A DNA stretch of 20,628 bases from an uncultured Eubacteriales bacterium (GTDB lineage: Bacteria > Bacillota > Clostridia > Peptostreptococcales > Anaerovoracaceae): assembly GCA_902766185.1 (NCBI GenBank), contig CACXCQ010000223.1:1-20628 (forward strand), read 5' to 3'. Below the pieces are notes generated by a model, which had not been told where the DNA came from, searched no databases, and worked only from the letters and a program-made list of their open reading frames with translations. Below are positions 8,422 to 15,442 of the stretch, in pieces. The position numbers and the translations under genes are program-made. How positions within the stretch are numbered: position 1 is the stretch's first letter; every line of letters begins with the position of its first letter.

Positions 8422-8435
8422 TTTTCTGATATACT
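8407..8435 (+). promoter_or_regulatory. Promoter (extended -10) for the asp23-nusB-dxs-tlyA run
   Basis: The -35 box TTGCGA (8407-8412, 4 of 6) and -10 box TATACT (8430-8435, 5 of 6) are spaced by 17 nt. A TG at 8427-8428 one base before the -10 gives an extended -10. The -35 lies inside the last codons of the CNNM gene. The expected transcription start is about 8442, leaving a leader of about 54 nt with a hairpin. It probably drives the downstream gene run. Confidence 0.7.
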
Positions 8436-8460
8436 GTGGGGGATGATTTTGGAGTAACAG

Positions 8461-8480
8461 GAGGCCGCAGCAGCGGCTTC
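8461..8480 (+). promoter_or_regulatory. Leader hairpin in the 5' UTR before the Asp23-like gene
   Basis: An 8-bp stem pairs GAGGCCGC (8461-8468) with GCGGCTTC (8473-8480), including one G-U pair, around the loop AGCA. No T-run follows, so it is not an intrinsic terminator. It sits between the predicted start of transcription (about 8442) and GGAG (8483-8486), 15 nt before the ATG at 8496. It could stabilise the mRNA 5' end or affect translation; the function is not known. Confidence 0.6.
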
Positions 8481-8495
8481 ACGGAGACAGAATAG

Positions 8496-8930
8496 ATGAG
8501 CAAATATACGTTTTCAGATGAGGTGCTGGCCGTCTGCGCCGTCAACGCGACCCTGAAGACCGATGGGGTCAGCAATATGGCCGGCGGCATGTACGACGCG
8601 CTGTCCAAGAACATCTTAGGCAGGGAAAGCGCGGCCAAAGGGACGAAGGTCAGCCGCACCGGCGAGGAGACGGCAGTGGATGTATCCGTGATCGTGGATT
8701 ACGGCTGCAATATTCCTTCCGTCGCCTGGGATATCCAGGAGAACGTGAAGAATGAACTGAAGGACATGGTGAATGTTGACGTTACGGCGGTCAACATCCA
8801 TGTTCAGGGCGTCAGCCTGGAGGCAAAAGATGAATACGCCGTGGAGGCTCAGGGAGAAGGGCAGGATACCACGGTCATTGTTGAAGTGAAAAACGATAAG
8901 GATCCGGAGGACAGAAGTGACGAGGAATGA
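8496..8930 (+). CDS. Asp23/Gls24 family envelope-stress protein (YqhY-like)
   Basis: A 144-residue Asp23/Gls24-family protein. Features are the opening YTFSDEVLAVCAVNATLKTDGVSNM, read here as FSDEVLAVCAVNA then a TDGVSNM segment, the central strand VDVSVIVDYGCNIPSVAWDIQ, and NVDVTAVNIHVQGV. The tail from about residue 115 is acidic and probably disordered. Members are cytoplasmic or membrane-associated and linked to cell-envelope stress. The Bacillus orthologue YqhY, also beside nusB, is linked to fatty-acid (acetyl-CoA carboxylase) balance. Gene position therefore supports a YqhY-type role, but no acc genes are visible in the window. It is the first gene after a promoter and leader hairpin, and its 3' end overlaps nusB by 14 nt. 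Confidence 0.9.
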   Translation: MSKYTFSDEVLAVCAVNATLKTDGVSNMAGGMYDALSKNILGRESAAKGTKVSRTGEETAVDVSVIVDYGCNIPSVAWDIQENVKNELKDMVNVDVTAVNIHVQGVSLEAKDEYAVEAQGEGQDTTVIVEVKNDKDPEDRSDEE

Positions 8931-9315
8931 GGCCAGAGAGATCATGATGCAGATCCTCTATGAGATGGAGGCATCCGGAGAGTTGAACCAGGAGACTGCG
9001 GACAGACTGGCTGAGGAGCGCCTGGCCGGCAATCACATCCAGCGCGGGAAGCTGATCCTCGGCGGCATTGTCGCAGATCTCGAGGACATCGACGGGAAGA
9101 TCAACAGCTGCAGCCGCCGCTGGAAGACCAGCCGCATGGCTAAGGTGGATCTGGCGATCCTTCGCCTTGCCATCGGGGAGATGCGTTACGCGGAGGATAT
9201 TACCGACGCGGTGGCCATCAACGAAGCCATCGACCTGGGCAAGAAATACAGCACGGCGGATTCGTACAAATTCATCCACGGCGTGCTGGGAGCCGTGGCA
9301 AAAGAGCATGTTTGA
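8917..9315 (+). CDS. nusB: Transcription antitermination protein NusB
   Basis: NusB binds boxA RNA with NusE (S10) in the antitermination complex that supports rRNA operon transcription. The 132-residue, all-helical protein opens with MTRNEAREIMMQILYEME and has the diagnostic VDLAILRLAIGEMRYAEDI and AINEAIDLGKKYSTADSYKFIHGVLGAV, each read in pieces along the C-terminal half. The start is GTG 8917, supported by GGAGG (8906-8910) six nt upstream and by the family N-terminus. It therefore overlaps the Asp23-like gene by 14 nt. Its stop overlaps the next gene's ATG region by 8 nt. The position beside an Asp23-family gene matches Bacillus yqhY-nusB. Confidence 0.96.
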   Translation: MTRNEAREIMMQILYEMEASGELNQETADRLAEERLAGNHIQRGKLILGGIVADLEDIDGKINSCSRRWKTSRMAKVDLAILRLAIGEMRYAEDITDAVAINEAIDLGKKYSTADSYKFIHGVLGAVAKEHV

Positions 9316-10375
9316 GCAATGCATTCTCGGTATCGATACCAGCAACTACAAGACGTCAGTTGCCGTATTGAACCGTGACAACATCATATGTGACATCCGC
9401 AGATTTCTGGAGGTAAAACAGGGCGAACGGGGACTCAGGCAGTCCGAAGCCCTGTTTCAGCATGTGAAAAACCTTCCGGAACTGTTCGCGGAGGCATCCG
9501 ACGAATTCGCTGAGTTCGGACAGGTGCTGGGCAGCAGCATCGACGCCATCGCCTGTTCCTCCAAACCCCGCCCGGCGGAAGGGTCCTATATGCCGTGCTT
9601 TCTTGCCGGCGAGAACTTCGCCCGGTCCCTCGGGGCGGTCCTGGACGTCCCCGTGATCAGCTTCTCTCATCAGGAGGGACACATCCAGGCCATCAAGTCC
9701 TATACGGAGATGTCCAGTCTGGATGAATTCCTGGCCTGCCATTTTTCCGGCGGGACATGCGAAGTGCTCCGGGTGAGGAACAGATCGTACGATCCGTACA
9801 ATCTTCTGCGGGGCCGCGGATTCCAGTGGATACACGGCGAAGGGGCCTTTTACGATGTGGATATCATCGGCGGATCCAAGGACATTTCCTTCGGACAGGT
9901 GCTGGACAGGGCAGGGGTCGCCATGGGCTTTTCCTTCCCTTCAGGAGGCCAGATGGATGACATCGCCATGGAAACGAAACGATCCACCAATATGCTCACG
10001 CCGATCCGCGTGACCGATGGAGAGATAAACCTTTCCGGTATCGAGACACAGATCAAGAATAAGCTCTCCAGCCTGAGCATCACCAGATCCATCGTCAATG
10101 TGGATAAGCAGGTGCGCAACGAGCTGATCCGGGAGATCTTCGAGAAGATCAGCGACTGCCTGGTAAACATGCTTACCTACGCCAGCCGCAGAAGCGGACT
10201 GAAGGACATCATCATGTCCGGAGGAGTCTCCTCCAGCAGGTTCATCCGCTCCCACATCAGCGATGCGCTGGAGAAGGAAGATATCATCGTTTACTTCGAT
10301 GAGAACGAGGACGACCTCGCCACGGACAACGCGGTGGGGACAGCCCTGCTTGGAGGAAAGCTCTTATGGGATTGA
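9308..10375 (+). CDS. Divergent TsaD/Kae1-like (M22 'glycoprotease') paralogue
   Basis: A 355-residue ASKHA-fold protein related to TsaD, the enzyme that makes t6A in tRNA, but not a canonical TsaD. Retained are a metal-binding HQEGH (H121, H125), SGGTCEVL like the TsaD VSGGHT loop, GQVLDRAGVAMGFSFPSGGQ matching the TsaD FDKVA..YPGG region, SGGVSSS (304-310), and the C-terminal TDNAVGTALLGG with Asp340. Changed are the N-terminal signature (GIDTSNYKTSVAVL where TsaD has IETSCDET) and the glycine loop (KPRPAEGSYMPCF instead of a GPGL segment). I chose ATG 9308, overlapping nusB by 8 nt; a longer reading frame from 9068 would lie inside nusB. Only a weak purine stretch precedes the ATG, so coupling to nusB is likely. 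It is probably an uncharacterised Clostridia family with unknown substrate. The family-level call is firm; the function is not. Confidence 0.85.
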   Translation: MFEQCILGIDTSNYKTSVAVLNRDNIICDIRRFLEVKQGERGLRQSEALFQHVKNLPELFAEASDEFAEFGQVLGSSIDAIACSSKPRPAEGSYMPCFLAGENFARSLGAVLDVPVISFSHQEGHIQAIKSYTEMSSLDEFLACHFSGGTCEVLRVRNRSYDPYNLLRGRGFQWIHGEGAFYDVDIIGGSKDISFGQVLDRAGVAMGFSFPSGGQMDDIAMETKRSTNMLTPIRVTDGEINLSGIETQIKNKLSSLSITRSIVNVDKQVRNELIREIFEKISDCLVNMLTYASRRSGLKDIIMSGGVSSSRFIRSHISDALEKEDIIVYFDENEDDLATDNAVGTALLGGKLLWD

Positions 10376-11583
10376 CGCCGGTGCGTGTAGGACAACTGAA
10401 CAGCTACATCGGCCGGGTGCTGAAGACGGATCCGCTGTTATCCGACGTGTCCGTCATCGGGGAGATCTCCAACCTGAAGCACCACAGCTCAGGGCACATT
10501 TACTTCTCCCTGAAGGATGAAGCCTCGAAGATCAACTGCTTTCTCTCCGCCAGGACAGCCGCGCAGATCAGCTGCCCCATGGAAGAGGGGATGGAGGTCA
10601 TCGCCTCCGGCTACGTATCCGTGTACCAGCGGGGCGGATATTATTCCCTGAACGTGCTGGACCTGGAGACGGGCGGCAAGGGCCAGCTGGCGATCCGCTT
10701 CGAACAGCTGAAGCAAAGGCTGGCCGCAGAAGGTCTGTTCGACGCGGAAAACAAAAAACAGCTGCCGTCGTTTCCGAAGACCATCGCTGTTGTAACTTCT
10801 CCCACGGGAGCAGCGGTACGGGACATCCTGAAGATCATCACCGGCAGAAACGACTACGTGAACGTTCTGGTCTGCCCTGCGCTGGTGCAGGGTCCATCGG
10901 CGGCTGCGGATATCGCCTCCGCCATCGACTGGATCAACCGGGAGCATCCTGAGGTCGATGTGATCATTGCCGGACGCGGAGGAGGAAGCACGGAGGAACT
11001 GTGGGCCTTCAACGAAGAAGTGGTAGCCCGGAGCATCTTCCGTTCGCAGATCCCGGTGATCTCCGCTGTGGGTCATGAAACGGACTTCACCATTGCGGAT
11101 TTCGTTGCGGATATCCGGGCGGAAACGCCTACGGCCGCTGCGCAGATGGCCGTTCCGGACACCGCACAGCTGAGGCAGTACATGGATGCCCTGCAGCAGG
11201 ACATGACCAGCGCTCTGCTTCATCGCACGAGGGTCGCCCGGCAGAGGCTTGAGGCGATGGACCCGGCTGCCTTTGCATCCGGCATCCGGTCCAGAATAGA
11301 TTATGAGCAGATGCATCTCGACCAGATCGCCGAGAGCATGCACAGCACACTGAAGGAACGGATCTCCAGAGGGGAGCACCGCATCGAGCTTCTTCGGGAG
11401 ATCATTGAAACGGCAAATCCCTTCGCCGTTTTGGACAGGGGATACGCCATGATCACCGATCCCGGCGGAAAGGTGATCCGTTCTGTCGATGAACTGTCCG
11501 CGGGGGATTCGGTGACGCTGCGCCTCAGAGACGGCAGCGCTGACGCCGATATCCGTACCTGCAGGAAGGAGACACTGAAATGA
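10366..11583 (+). CDS. xseA: Exodeoxyribonuclease VII large subunit
   Basis: XseA is the catalytic large subunit of exonuclease VII, which degrades single-stranded DNA from either end together with several XseB subunits. The 405 residues contain an N-terminal OB-fold (about 1-105, with VGEISN-type VIGEISNLKHHSSGHIYFSLKD read in parts), the catalytic region starting at PKTIAVVTSPTGAAVRDI, GRGGGSTEELWAFNEE (from G203) and GHETDFTIADFVADIRAETP (from G236), then a coiled-coil region and a C-terminal domain with FAVLDRGYAMITD. ATG 10366 is preceded by GGAGG (10352-10356). It overlaps the TsaD-like gene by 10 nt, and its stop overlaps xseB in ATGA. Confidence 0.97.
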   Translation: MGLTPVRVGQLNSYIGRVLKTDPLLSDVSVIGEISNLKHHSSGHIYFSLKDEASKINCFLSARTAAQISCPMEEGMEVIASGYVSVYQRGGYYSLNVLDLETGGKGQLAIRFEQLKQRLAAEGLFDAENKKQLPSFPKTIAVVTSPTGAAVRDILKIITGRNDYVNVLVCPALVQGPSAAADIASAIDWINREHPEVDVIIAGRGGGSTEELWAFNEEVVARSIFRSQIPVISAVGHETDFTIADFVADIRAETPTAAAQMAVPDTAQLRQYMDALQQDMTSALLHRTRVARQRLEAMDPAAFASGIRSRIDYEQMHLDQIAESMHSTLKERISRGEHRIELLREIIETANPFAVLDRGYAMITDPGGKVIRSVDELSAGDSVTLRLRDGSADADIRTCRKETLK

Positions 11584-11795
11584 GCAAAAGCAGACCTAGA
11601 CCCACCTTCGAGGAATCCCTGAAGCAGCTTGAGGAGGCTTCCGAAAAGCTGAAGGCTCAGGATGTTCCTTTGGAGGAGGCCATCAGCAGCTACCGGGAAG
11701 GGCTCAAGGCTTATCAGCAATGCCGTCAGGTCCTGGATGACGCGGTCCAGCAGATCGAGACCCTGACCAGAGAAGCGGATACAAGCGAGGTGTAA
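11580..11795 (+). CDS. xseB: Exodeoxyribonuclease VII small subunit
   Basis: A small helical subunit that binds the coiled-coil region of XseA and is needed for exonuclease VII activity. The 71 residues carry the family core FEESLKQLEEASEKLKAQDVPLEEAISSYREG (residues ~10-41, read here as one amphipathic helical pair) followed by a third helix (QCRQVLDDAVQQIETL). Start and xseA stop share ATGA at 11580-11583, giving tight translational coupling for subunit balance. The downstream ispA starts after only 2 nt. Confidence 0.95.
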   Translation: MSKSRPRPTFEESLKQLEEASEKLKAQDVPLEEAISSYREGLKAYQQCRQVLDDAVQQIETLTREADTSEV

Positions 11796-11797
11796 CC

Positions 11798-12694
11798 ATG
11801 AGAGAGTATACCATCGAAGAGTACAAGGCGTTTCTGGAAGAACACCTGACGGATTTCCTGCCGGACATCGATCACAAGAGCATCACGCTGTATGATTCCA
11901 TGAAATACAGCCTGATGGCAGGAGGCAAGCGCCTTCGGCCAGTTCTGCTCCTGGCGTCCTGTGAATTCACCGGCGGCAAATTCGAGGAGGCGCTGCCTTA
12001 CGCCTGCGCCATCGAATACATCCATACGTACACGCTGATCCACGACGATCTGCCCTGCATGGACAACGATGACCTGCGCCGGGGCATCCCCACCAACCAT
12101 ATCGTCTACGGTGATGCCGTGGCCACGTTGGCCGGAGATGGACTGCAGTCCGCGGCCTACGAAGCTATGCAGCGGGATATGCTGCTGTATCTGGATGATC
12201 ACCACGCGCTGAACAAGCGGATCCGCGCGGCCTATGAGATCACCAAGGGGTGCGGCTGCCGGGGAGTCGTCGCCGGTCAGATCGCCGACATGGAAAGTGA
12301 AAACAAGACCTGTTCTCCCGAAATGCTCGATTTCATCCACCTGAACAAGACCGCAGCCATGATCGTCGCCGCGGTCCGGGCTGGAGCCAGAATGGGCGAA
12401 CCTGATGGTGAAATGCTGGAGAACATGACCATCTACGCCGAGAATCTGGGGCTTGCCTTCCAGATCTGCGACGATATCCTGGACGTCATCGGCGACGAAA
12501 AGCAACTTGGAAAGAAAACAGGAATGGACAGTGAGAACCAGAAGGCGACCTATCCCGCGGTTCACGGCCTTGACGCTTCGAAGAAGCGGCTGAAGGAACT
12601 GACGGATACGGCAGTGGACGCCCTGTCCTGCTACTATGACAATGCTGAGCTGTTCACCAGCCTTGCCAGGAAACTGGAAGTCAGGGTGAAATAG
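11798..12694 (+). CDS. ispA: Polyprenyl synthetase, probable farnesyl diphosphate synthase
   Basis: Condenses isopentenyl diphosphate with allylic primers to make farnesyl (or geranylgeranyl) diphosphate, the precursor of undecaprenyl and quinone side chains. The 298 residues show GGKRLRP (42-48), the first Asp-rich motif as D83-D84 followed by LPCMDNDDLRRG (bacterial DDx4D type), GDG in LAGDGLQ, and the second Asp-rich motif DDILD (225-229). The length and the LPCMDN insertion fit the short-chain bacterial FPP synthase group. Product length cannot be proven from sequence. ATG 11798 is 2 nt after xseB, with GAGG at 11787-11790. dxs follows after 17 nt, which keeps the isoprenoid genes together. 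Confidence 0.95.
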   Translation: MREYTIEEYKAFLEEHLTDFLPDIDHKSITLYDSMKYSLMAGGKRLRPVLLLASCEFTGGKFEEALPYACAIEYIHTYTLIHDDLPCMDNDDLRRGIPTNHIVYGDAVATLAGDGLQSAAYEAMQRDMLLYLDDHHALNKRIRAAYEITKGCGCRGVVAGQIADMESENKTCSPEMLDFIHLNKTAAMIVAAVRAGARMGEPDGEMLENMTIYAENLGLAFQICDDILDVIGDEKQLGKKTGMDSENQKATYPAVHGLDASKKRLKELTDTAVDALSCYYDNAELFTSLARKLEVRVK

Positions 12695-12711
12695 GCTCCG
12701 GAGCGAATACA

Positions 12712-14607
12712 ATGAGCAAATATTTAAAACAACACGATTTCCCGGCAGACCTGAAGGAAATGGATTACGATGAACTGGAGCTCCTGTCCTATGAGATCCG
12801 GGATTTTCTCGTGGATTCCGTTTCCCGGACAGGGGGACATCTGGCCTCGAGCCTGGGAGCGGTGGAGCTGACCATCGCTCTGCACCGGGTATTCGACACG
12901 CCAAAAGACAAACTGATCTGGGACGTGGGGCACCAGTCCTACGTCCACAAGATCCTCACCGGAAGGGTCGAGGAGTTTTCCCGCCTTCGGCAGGAGGGCG
13001 GCATCAGCGGCTTTCCCAAGCGCTGCGAAAGCGAGTACGACGTGTTCGATACAGGCCACAGCAGCACATCCATCGGTCTTGGACTGGGCCTGGCCACGGC
13101 CAGGGATCTTTCCGGCGAGGACTACCGCGTCATTTCCGTCATCGGCGACGGCGCGCTCACCGGAGGCGGGGCCTTCGAAGCGCTGAACAATGCCGGTCAT
13201 CTGCAGTCCGACCTCATCGTGGTGCTGAACGACAACGGCATGTCCATCGGCGCCAACATCGGCGGACTGTCGCGGCACCTTGTCCGCCTCAGCGGAACCG
13301 CCGGTTACGCCAACGTGAAGAACAGGATCAAGACCGGAGTATCCCGGGTGCCGGTGATCGGCGACGATCTGGTGTCCGGTCTGCAGCACGCCAAAGAAAA
13401 GATCAAATACTCCGTCCTGGATGACGGGATCATTTTCGAGGAACTGGGATTCAAGTACATCGGCCCTGTGGACGGCCACGATATCCGCGAGCTGTGCGGA
13501 GTGCTTGAGGACGCCAGAGAGATCGGCGGCCCAGTGCTGATCCACGCGCTGACGTACAAGGGCAAGGGATACTCCCACGCCGAGGCTCATCCGGAGCGCT
13601 TCCACGGCATCGGCCCCTTCGATGTGGAGACCGGTAAGTCACTTTCCGGCAAAGGCAGTCCTTCCTGGTCCCGCGTCTTCGGCCAGAAGCTTCAGCGCAT
13701 GGCGTTTCAGGATAATCGGATCGTTGCCGTAAGCGCGGCCATGATCGATGGAACGGGGCTGGAGGAATTCCAGCGGATATTCCCAAACAGGACCTTTGAT
13801 ACCGGTATCGCAGAGGGGCATGCGGTGACCTTCTGCGCGGGACTTGCCTCCGGCGGGAAAAAGCCTTACGCGGCGGTGTACTCCACATTCCTGCAGCGGG
13901 CCTATGACCAGATCCTCGAGGACGTCTGCCTGCAGGATCTTCCCGTGGTCTTCTGTCTGGACAGATCCGGCATCGTGGGAGCGGACGGAGAGACCCACCA
14001 CGGCATCTTCGATCTCTCCTATCTGCGATCCATGCCGAACCTGGTGATGCTTGCGCCGGCCACGGCCGCGCAGCTCGAGGAAATGATGGATTACAGCCTG
14101 AACTGTCCTCATCCCTGCGCCATCCGGTATCCCCGCGGAGAAGCCTTGCGAGAACCTGAGCTTCCGCCCTTCGAGCCGGGCCATTCCCAGCGCGTAAAGG
14201 ATGGAAACGACGCGGACATCTGGGCGGTCGGCCCCATGCTTTCCCACGCGATACAGGCCGCTGAGCTTCTCGAGAAGGAAGGGATAAGCGCCGGTGTCGT
14301 GAACATGGCATCCCTGAAGCCGCTGGATGAAGAGATGATCCTGGAAGCAGCATCTGATCACCCGCTGATCGTCACCCTCGAGGACAATGTGATCAGCGGC
14401 GGGGAAGGGGAGGCCCTCACCGCGTGTCTGGCCCGCAAAGGACACGACTGCGCCCATGTGGTGAATCTGGGCTGGCCGGATTCATTCATTCCCCATGGGA
14501 CGCAGACTGGTCTGTACGAAAAATACGGTCTGGACGCAGCGTCCATCGCCGGCAGGATCCGCAAGGAGCTGTCTCTGCAGAACAGAAAGGAGCCGCAGCA
14601 GCCTTGA
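12712..14607 (+). CDS. dxs: 1-deoxy-D-xylulose-5-phosphate synthase
   Basis: DXS condenses pyruvate and glyceraldehyde 3-phosphate, using thiamine diphosphate, in the first step of the MEP isoprenoid pathway. The 631 residues have three transketolase-like domains. Domain I contains H43 in GGHLASSLG, the ThDP/Mg motif starting at GDGALTGG (G145, D146) and ending with N175 in LNDNGMS, and ELGFKYIGPVDGHD. Domain II has the catalytic Glu368 in GIAEGHAV, then AVYSTFLQRAYDQ and DRSGIVGADGETHHG. Domain III has YPRGEA and LEDNVISGGEGEAL. GGAG (12700-12703) supports ATG 12712. It lies in a 10-base palindrome, GCTCCGGAGC (12695-12704). The stop overlaps the TTG start of tlyA by TTGA. Confidence 0.98.
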   Translation: MSKYLKQHDFPADLKEMDYDELELLSYEIRDFLVDSVSRTGGHLASSLGAVELTIALHRVFDTPKDKLIWDVGHQSYVHKILTGRVEEFSRLRQEGGISGFPKRCESEYDVFDTGHSSTSIGLGLGLATARDLSGEDYRVISVIGDGALTGGGAFEALNNAGHLQSDLIVVLNDNGMSIGANIGGLSRHLVRLSGTAGYANVKNRIKTGVSRVPVIGDDLVSGLQHAKEKIKYSVLDDGIIFEELGFKYIGPVDGHDIRELCGVLEDAREIGGPVLIHALTYKGKGYSHAEAHPERFHGIGPFDVETGKSLSGKGSPSWSRVFGQKLQRMAFQDNRIVAVSAAMIDGTGLEEFQRIFPNRTFDTGIAEGHAVTFCAGLASGGKKPYAAVYSTFLQRAYDQILEDVCLQDLPVVFCLDRSGIVGADGETHHGIFDLSYLRSMPNLVMLAPATAAQLEEMMDYSLNCPHPCAIRYPRGEALREPELPPFEPGHSQRVKDGNDADIWAVGPMLSHAIQAAELLEKEGISAGVVNMASLKPLDEEMILEAASDHPLIVTLEDNVISGGEGEALTACLARKGHDCAHVVNLGWPDSFIPHGTQTGLYEKYGLDAASIAGRIRKELSLQNRKEPQQP

Positions 14608-15404
14608 AGAAACGACTGGACATACTGACCGCCGAGCGGGGTCTTTTTCCATCCCGCGAGCAGGCCAAGGCATCCATCATGGCGGGGCTGGTCTACGTGG
14701 ACGGACAGCGGCTGGATAAGCCGGGAACAAAGGTGGATGAGCAGGCGGATATCCTCGTCAAGGAGGCCGCCTGTCCCTACGTGAGCAGGGGCGGGCTCAA
14801 ACTGGAGAAGGCCATGAAGGCTTTTTCCCTGGATCTTCACGGCGCAAAGGCAGTGGATATCGGCGCTTCCACCGGAGGATTCACCGACTGCATGCTCAAG
14901 AACGGAGCGGACCACGTCTGGTGCATCGATGTGGGCTACGGCCAGCTGGACTGGAAGCTGCGCAATGACCCCCGGGTGACCAACATGGAGAAGACCAACG
15001 TCCGCTACCTGGACGTGGATCAGATCGGCCGGGACGTGGACTTCATCTCCATCGATGTATCCTTCATTTCGCTGAAGCTGGTCCTGCCTGTGGCCAGCCA
15101 GCTTTTGGGAGAAGAAGGGCAGCTGGTCTGCCTGGTGAAGCCCCAGTTCGAAGCGGGAAGAGAACAGGTGGGAAAGAAGGGGATCGTGCGGGATCCCGCC
15201 GTCCACCGGCAGGTCATCCGGCAGGTGATGGAGTATGGAGAGGACTGCGGTCTGCACTCATGGGGACTGGATTACTCCCCGGTCACCGGGACCAAAGGAA
15301 ATATTGAATATCTTCTTTTCATGAGGAAGAAACTGTGCGATAATGAAGTCAGCGATGCTGATGTGGACCGCATTGTTTCTGCGTCCCATGAAGAGCTGAA
15401 ATGA
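14604..15404 (+). CDS. tlyA: TlyA family rRNA 2'-O-methyltransferase (YqxC type)
   Basis: TlyA-family proteins methylate ribose 2'-OH groups in 16S and/or 23S rRNA (shown for the mycobacterial enzyme, linked to capreomycin sensitivity). Old hemolysin labels come from early work. From TTG 14604 the protein has 266 residues, close to the family norm. It has an N-terminal S4 RNA-binding domain (about 1-62) and a Rossmann FtsJ-like domain with the SAM motif VDIGASTGGFTDCML (Asp85). The probable catalytic tetrad is K66 (SRGGLKL), D151 (IDVSF), K179 (LVKPQFE) and E235 (GNIEYLL). TTG is chosen because it forms TTGA with the dxs stop, AAAGGAG (14586-14592) lies upstream, and KKRLD begins the S4 domain. 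Upstream in-frame codons lie inside dxs. Confidence 0.94.
   Translation: MKKRLDILTAERGLFPSREQAKASIMAGLVYVDGQRLDKPGTKVDEQADILVKEAACPYVSRGGLKLEKAMKAFSLDLHGAKAVDIGASTGGFTDCMLKNGADHVWCIDVGYGQLDWKLRNDPRVTNMEKTNVRYLDVDQIGRDVDFISIDVSFISLKLVLPVASQLLGEEGQLVCLVKPQFEAGREQVGKKGIVRDPAVHRQVIRQVMEYGEDCGLHSWGLDYSPVTGTKGNIEYLLFMRKKLCDNEVSDADVDRIVSASHEELK
15316..15344 (+). promoter_or_regulatory. Candidate promoter inside tlyA for the aminotransferase
   Basis: TTTTCA (15316-15321, 4 of 6) and GATAAT (15339-15344, 5 of 6) are separated by 17 nt. TG at 15336-15337 one base before the -10 gives an extended -10. It lies in the 3' coding end of tlyA, about 100 nt before the aminotransferase start. It could begin a separate unit, but the boxes are imperfect and within coding sequence. 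Confidence 0.4.
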
Positions 15405-15424
15405 TAAAACAGTGTTTAGATTTT

Positions 15425-15432
15425 GAGGAGGG
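15425..15432 (+). promoter_or_regulatory. Shine-Dalgarno that decides the aminotransferase start
   Basis: GAGGAGGG lies 10 nt before ATG 15443. The alternative ATG at 15401 would overlap the tlyA stop and lengthen the protein by 14 residues that do not look like the family N-terminus. The strong SD downstream of 15401 therefore favours 15443. Confidence 0.75.
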
Positions 15433-15442
15433 TTTTAAGGAA

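Noticed and set aside
8443..8457. Tiny leader frame ATG ATT TTG GAG TAA before the Asp23-like gene
   Set aside because: Four codons immediately at the predicted transcript start with no properly spaced SD; not distinguishable from chance.
9068..9307. 80-codon N-terminal extension of the TsaD-like gene
   Set aside because: It lies wholly within nusB in another frame and reads as low-quality Arg/Trp/Ser-rich sequence. The ASKHA-fold first strand (ILGIDTSN) begins right after ATG 9308.
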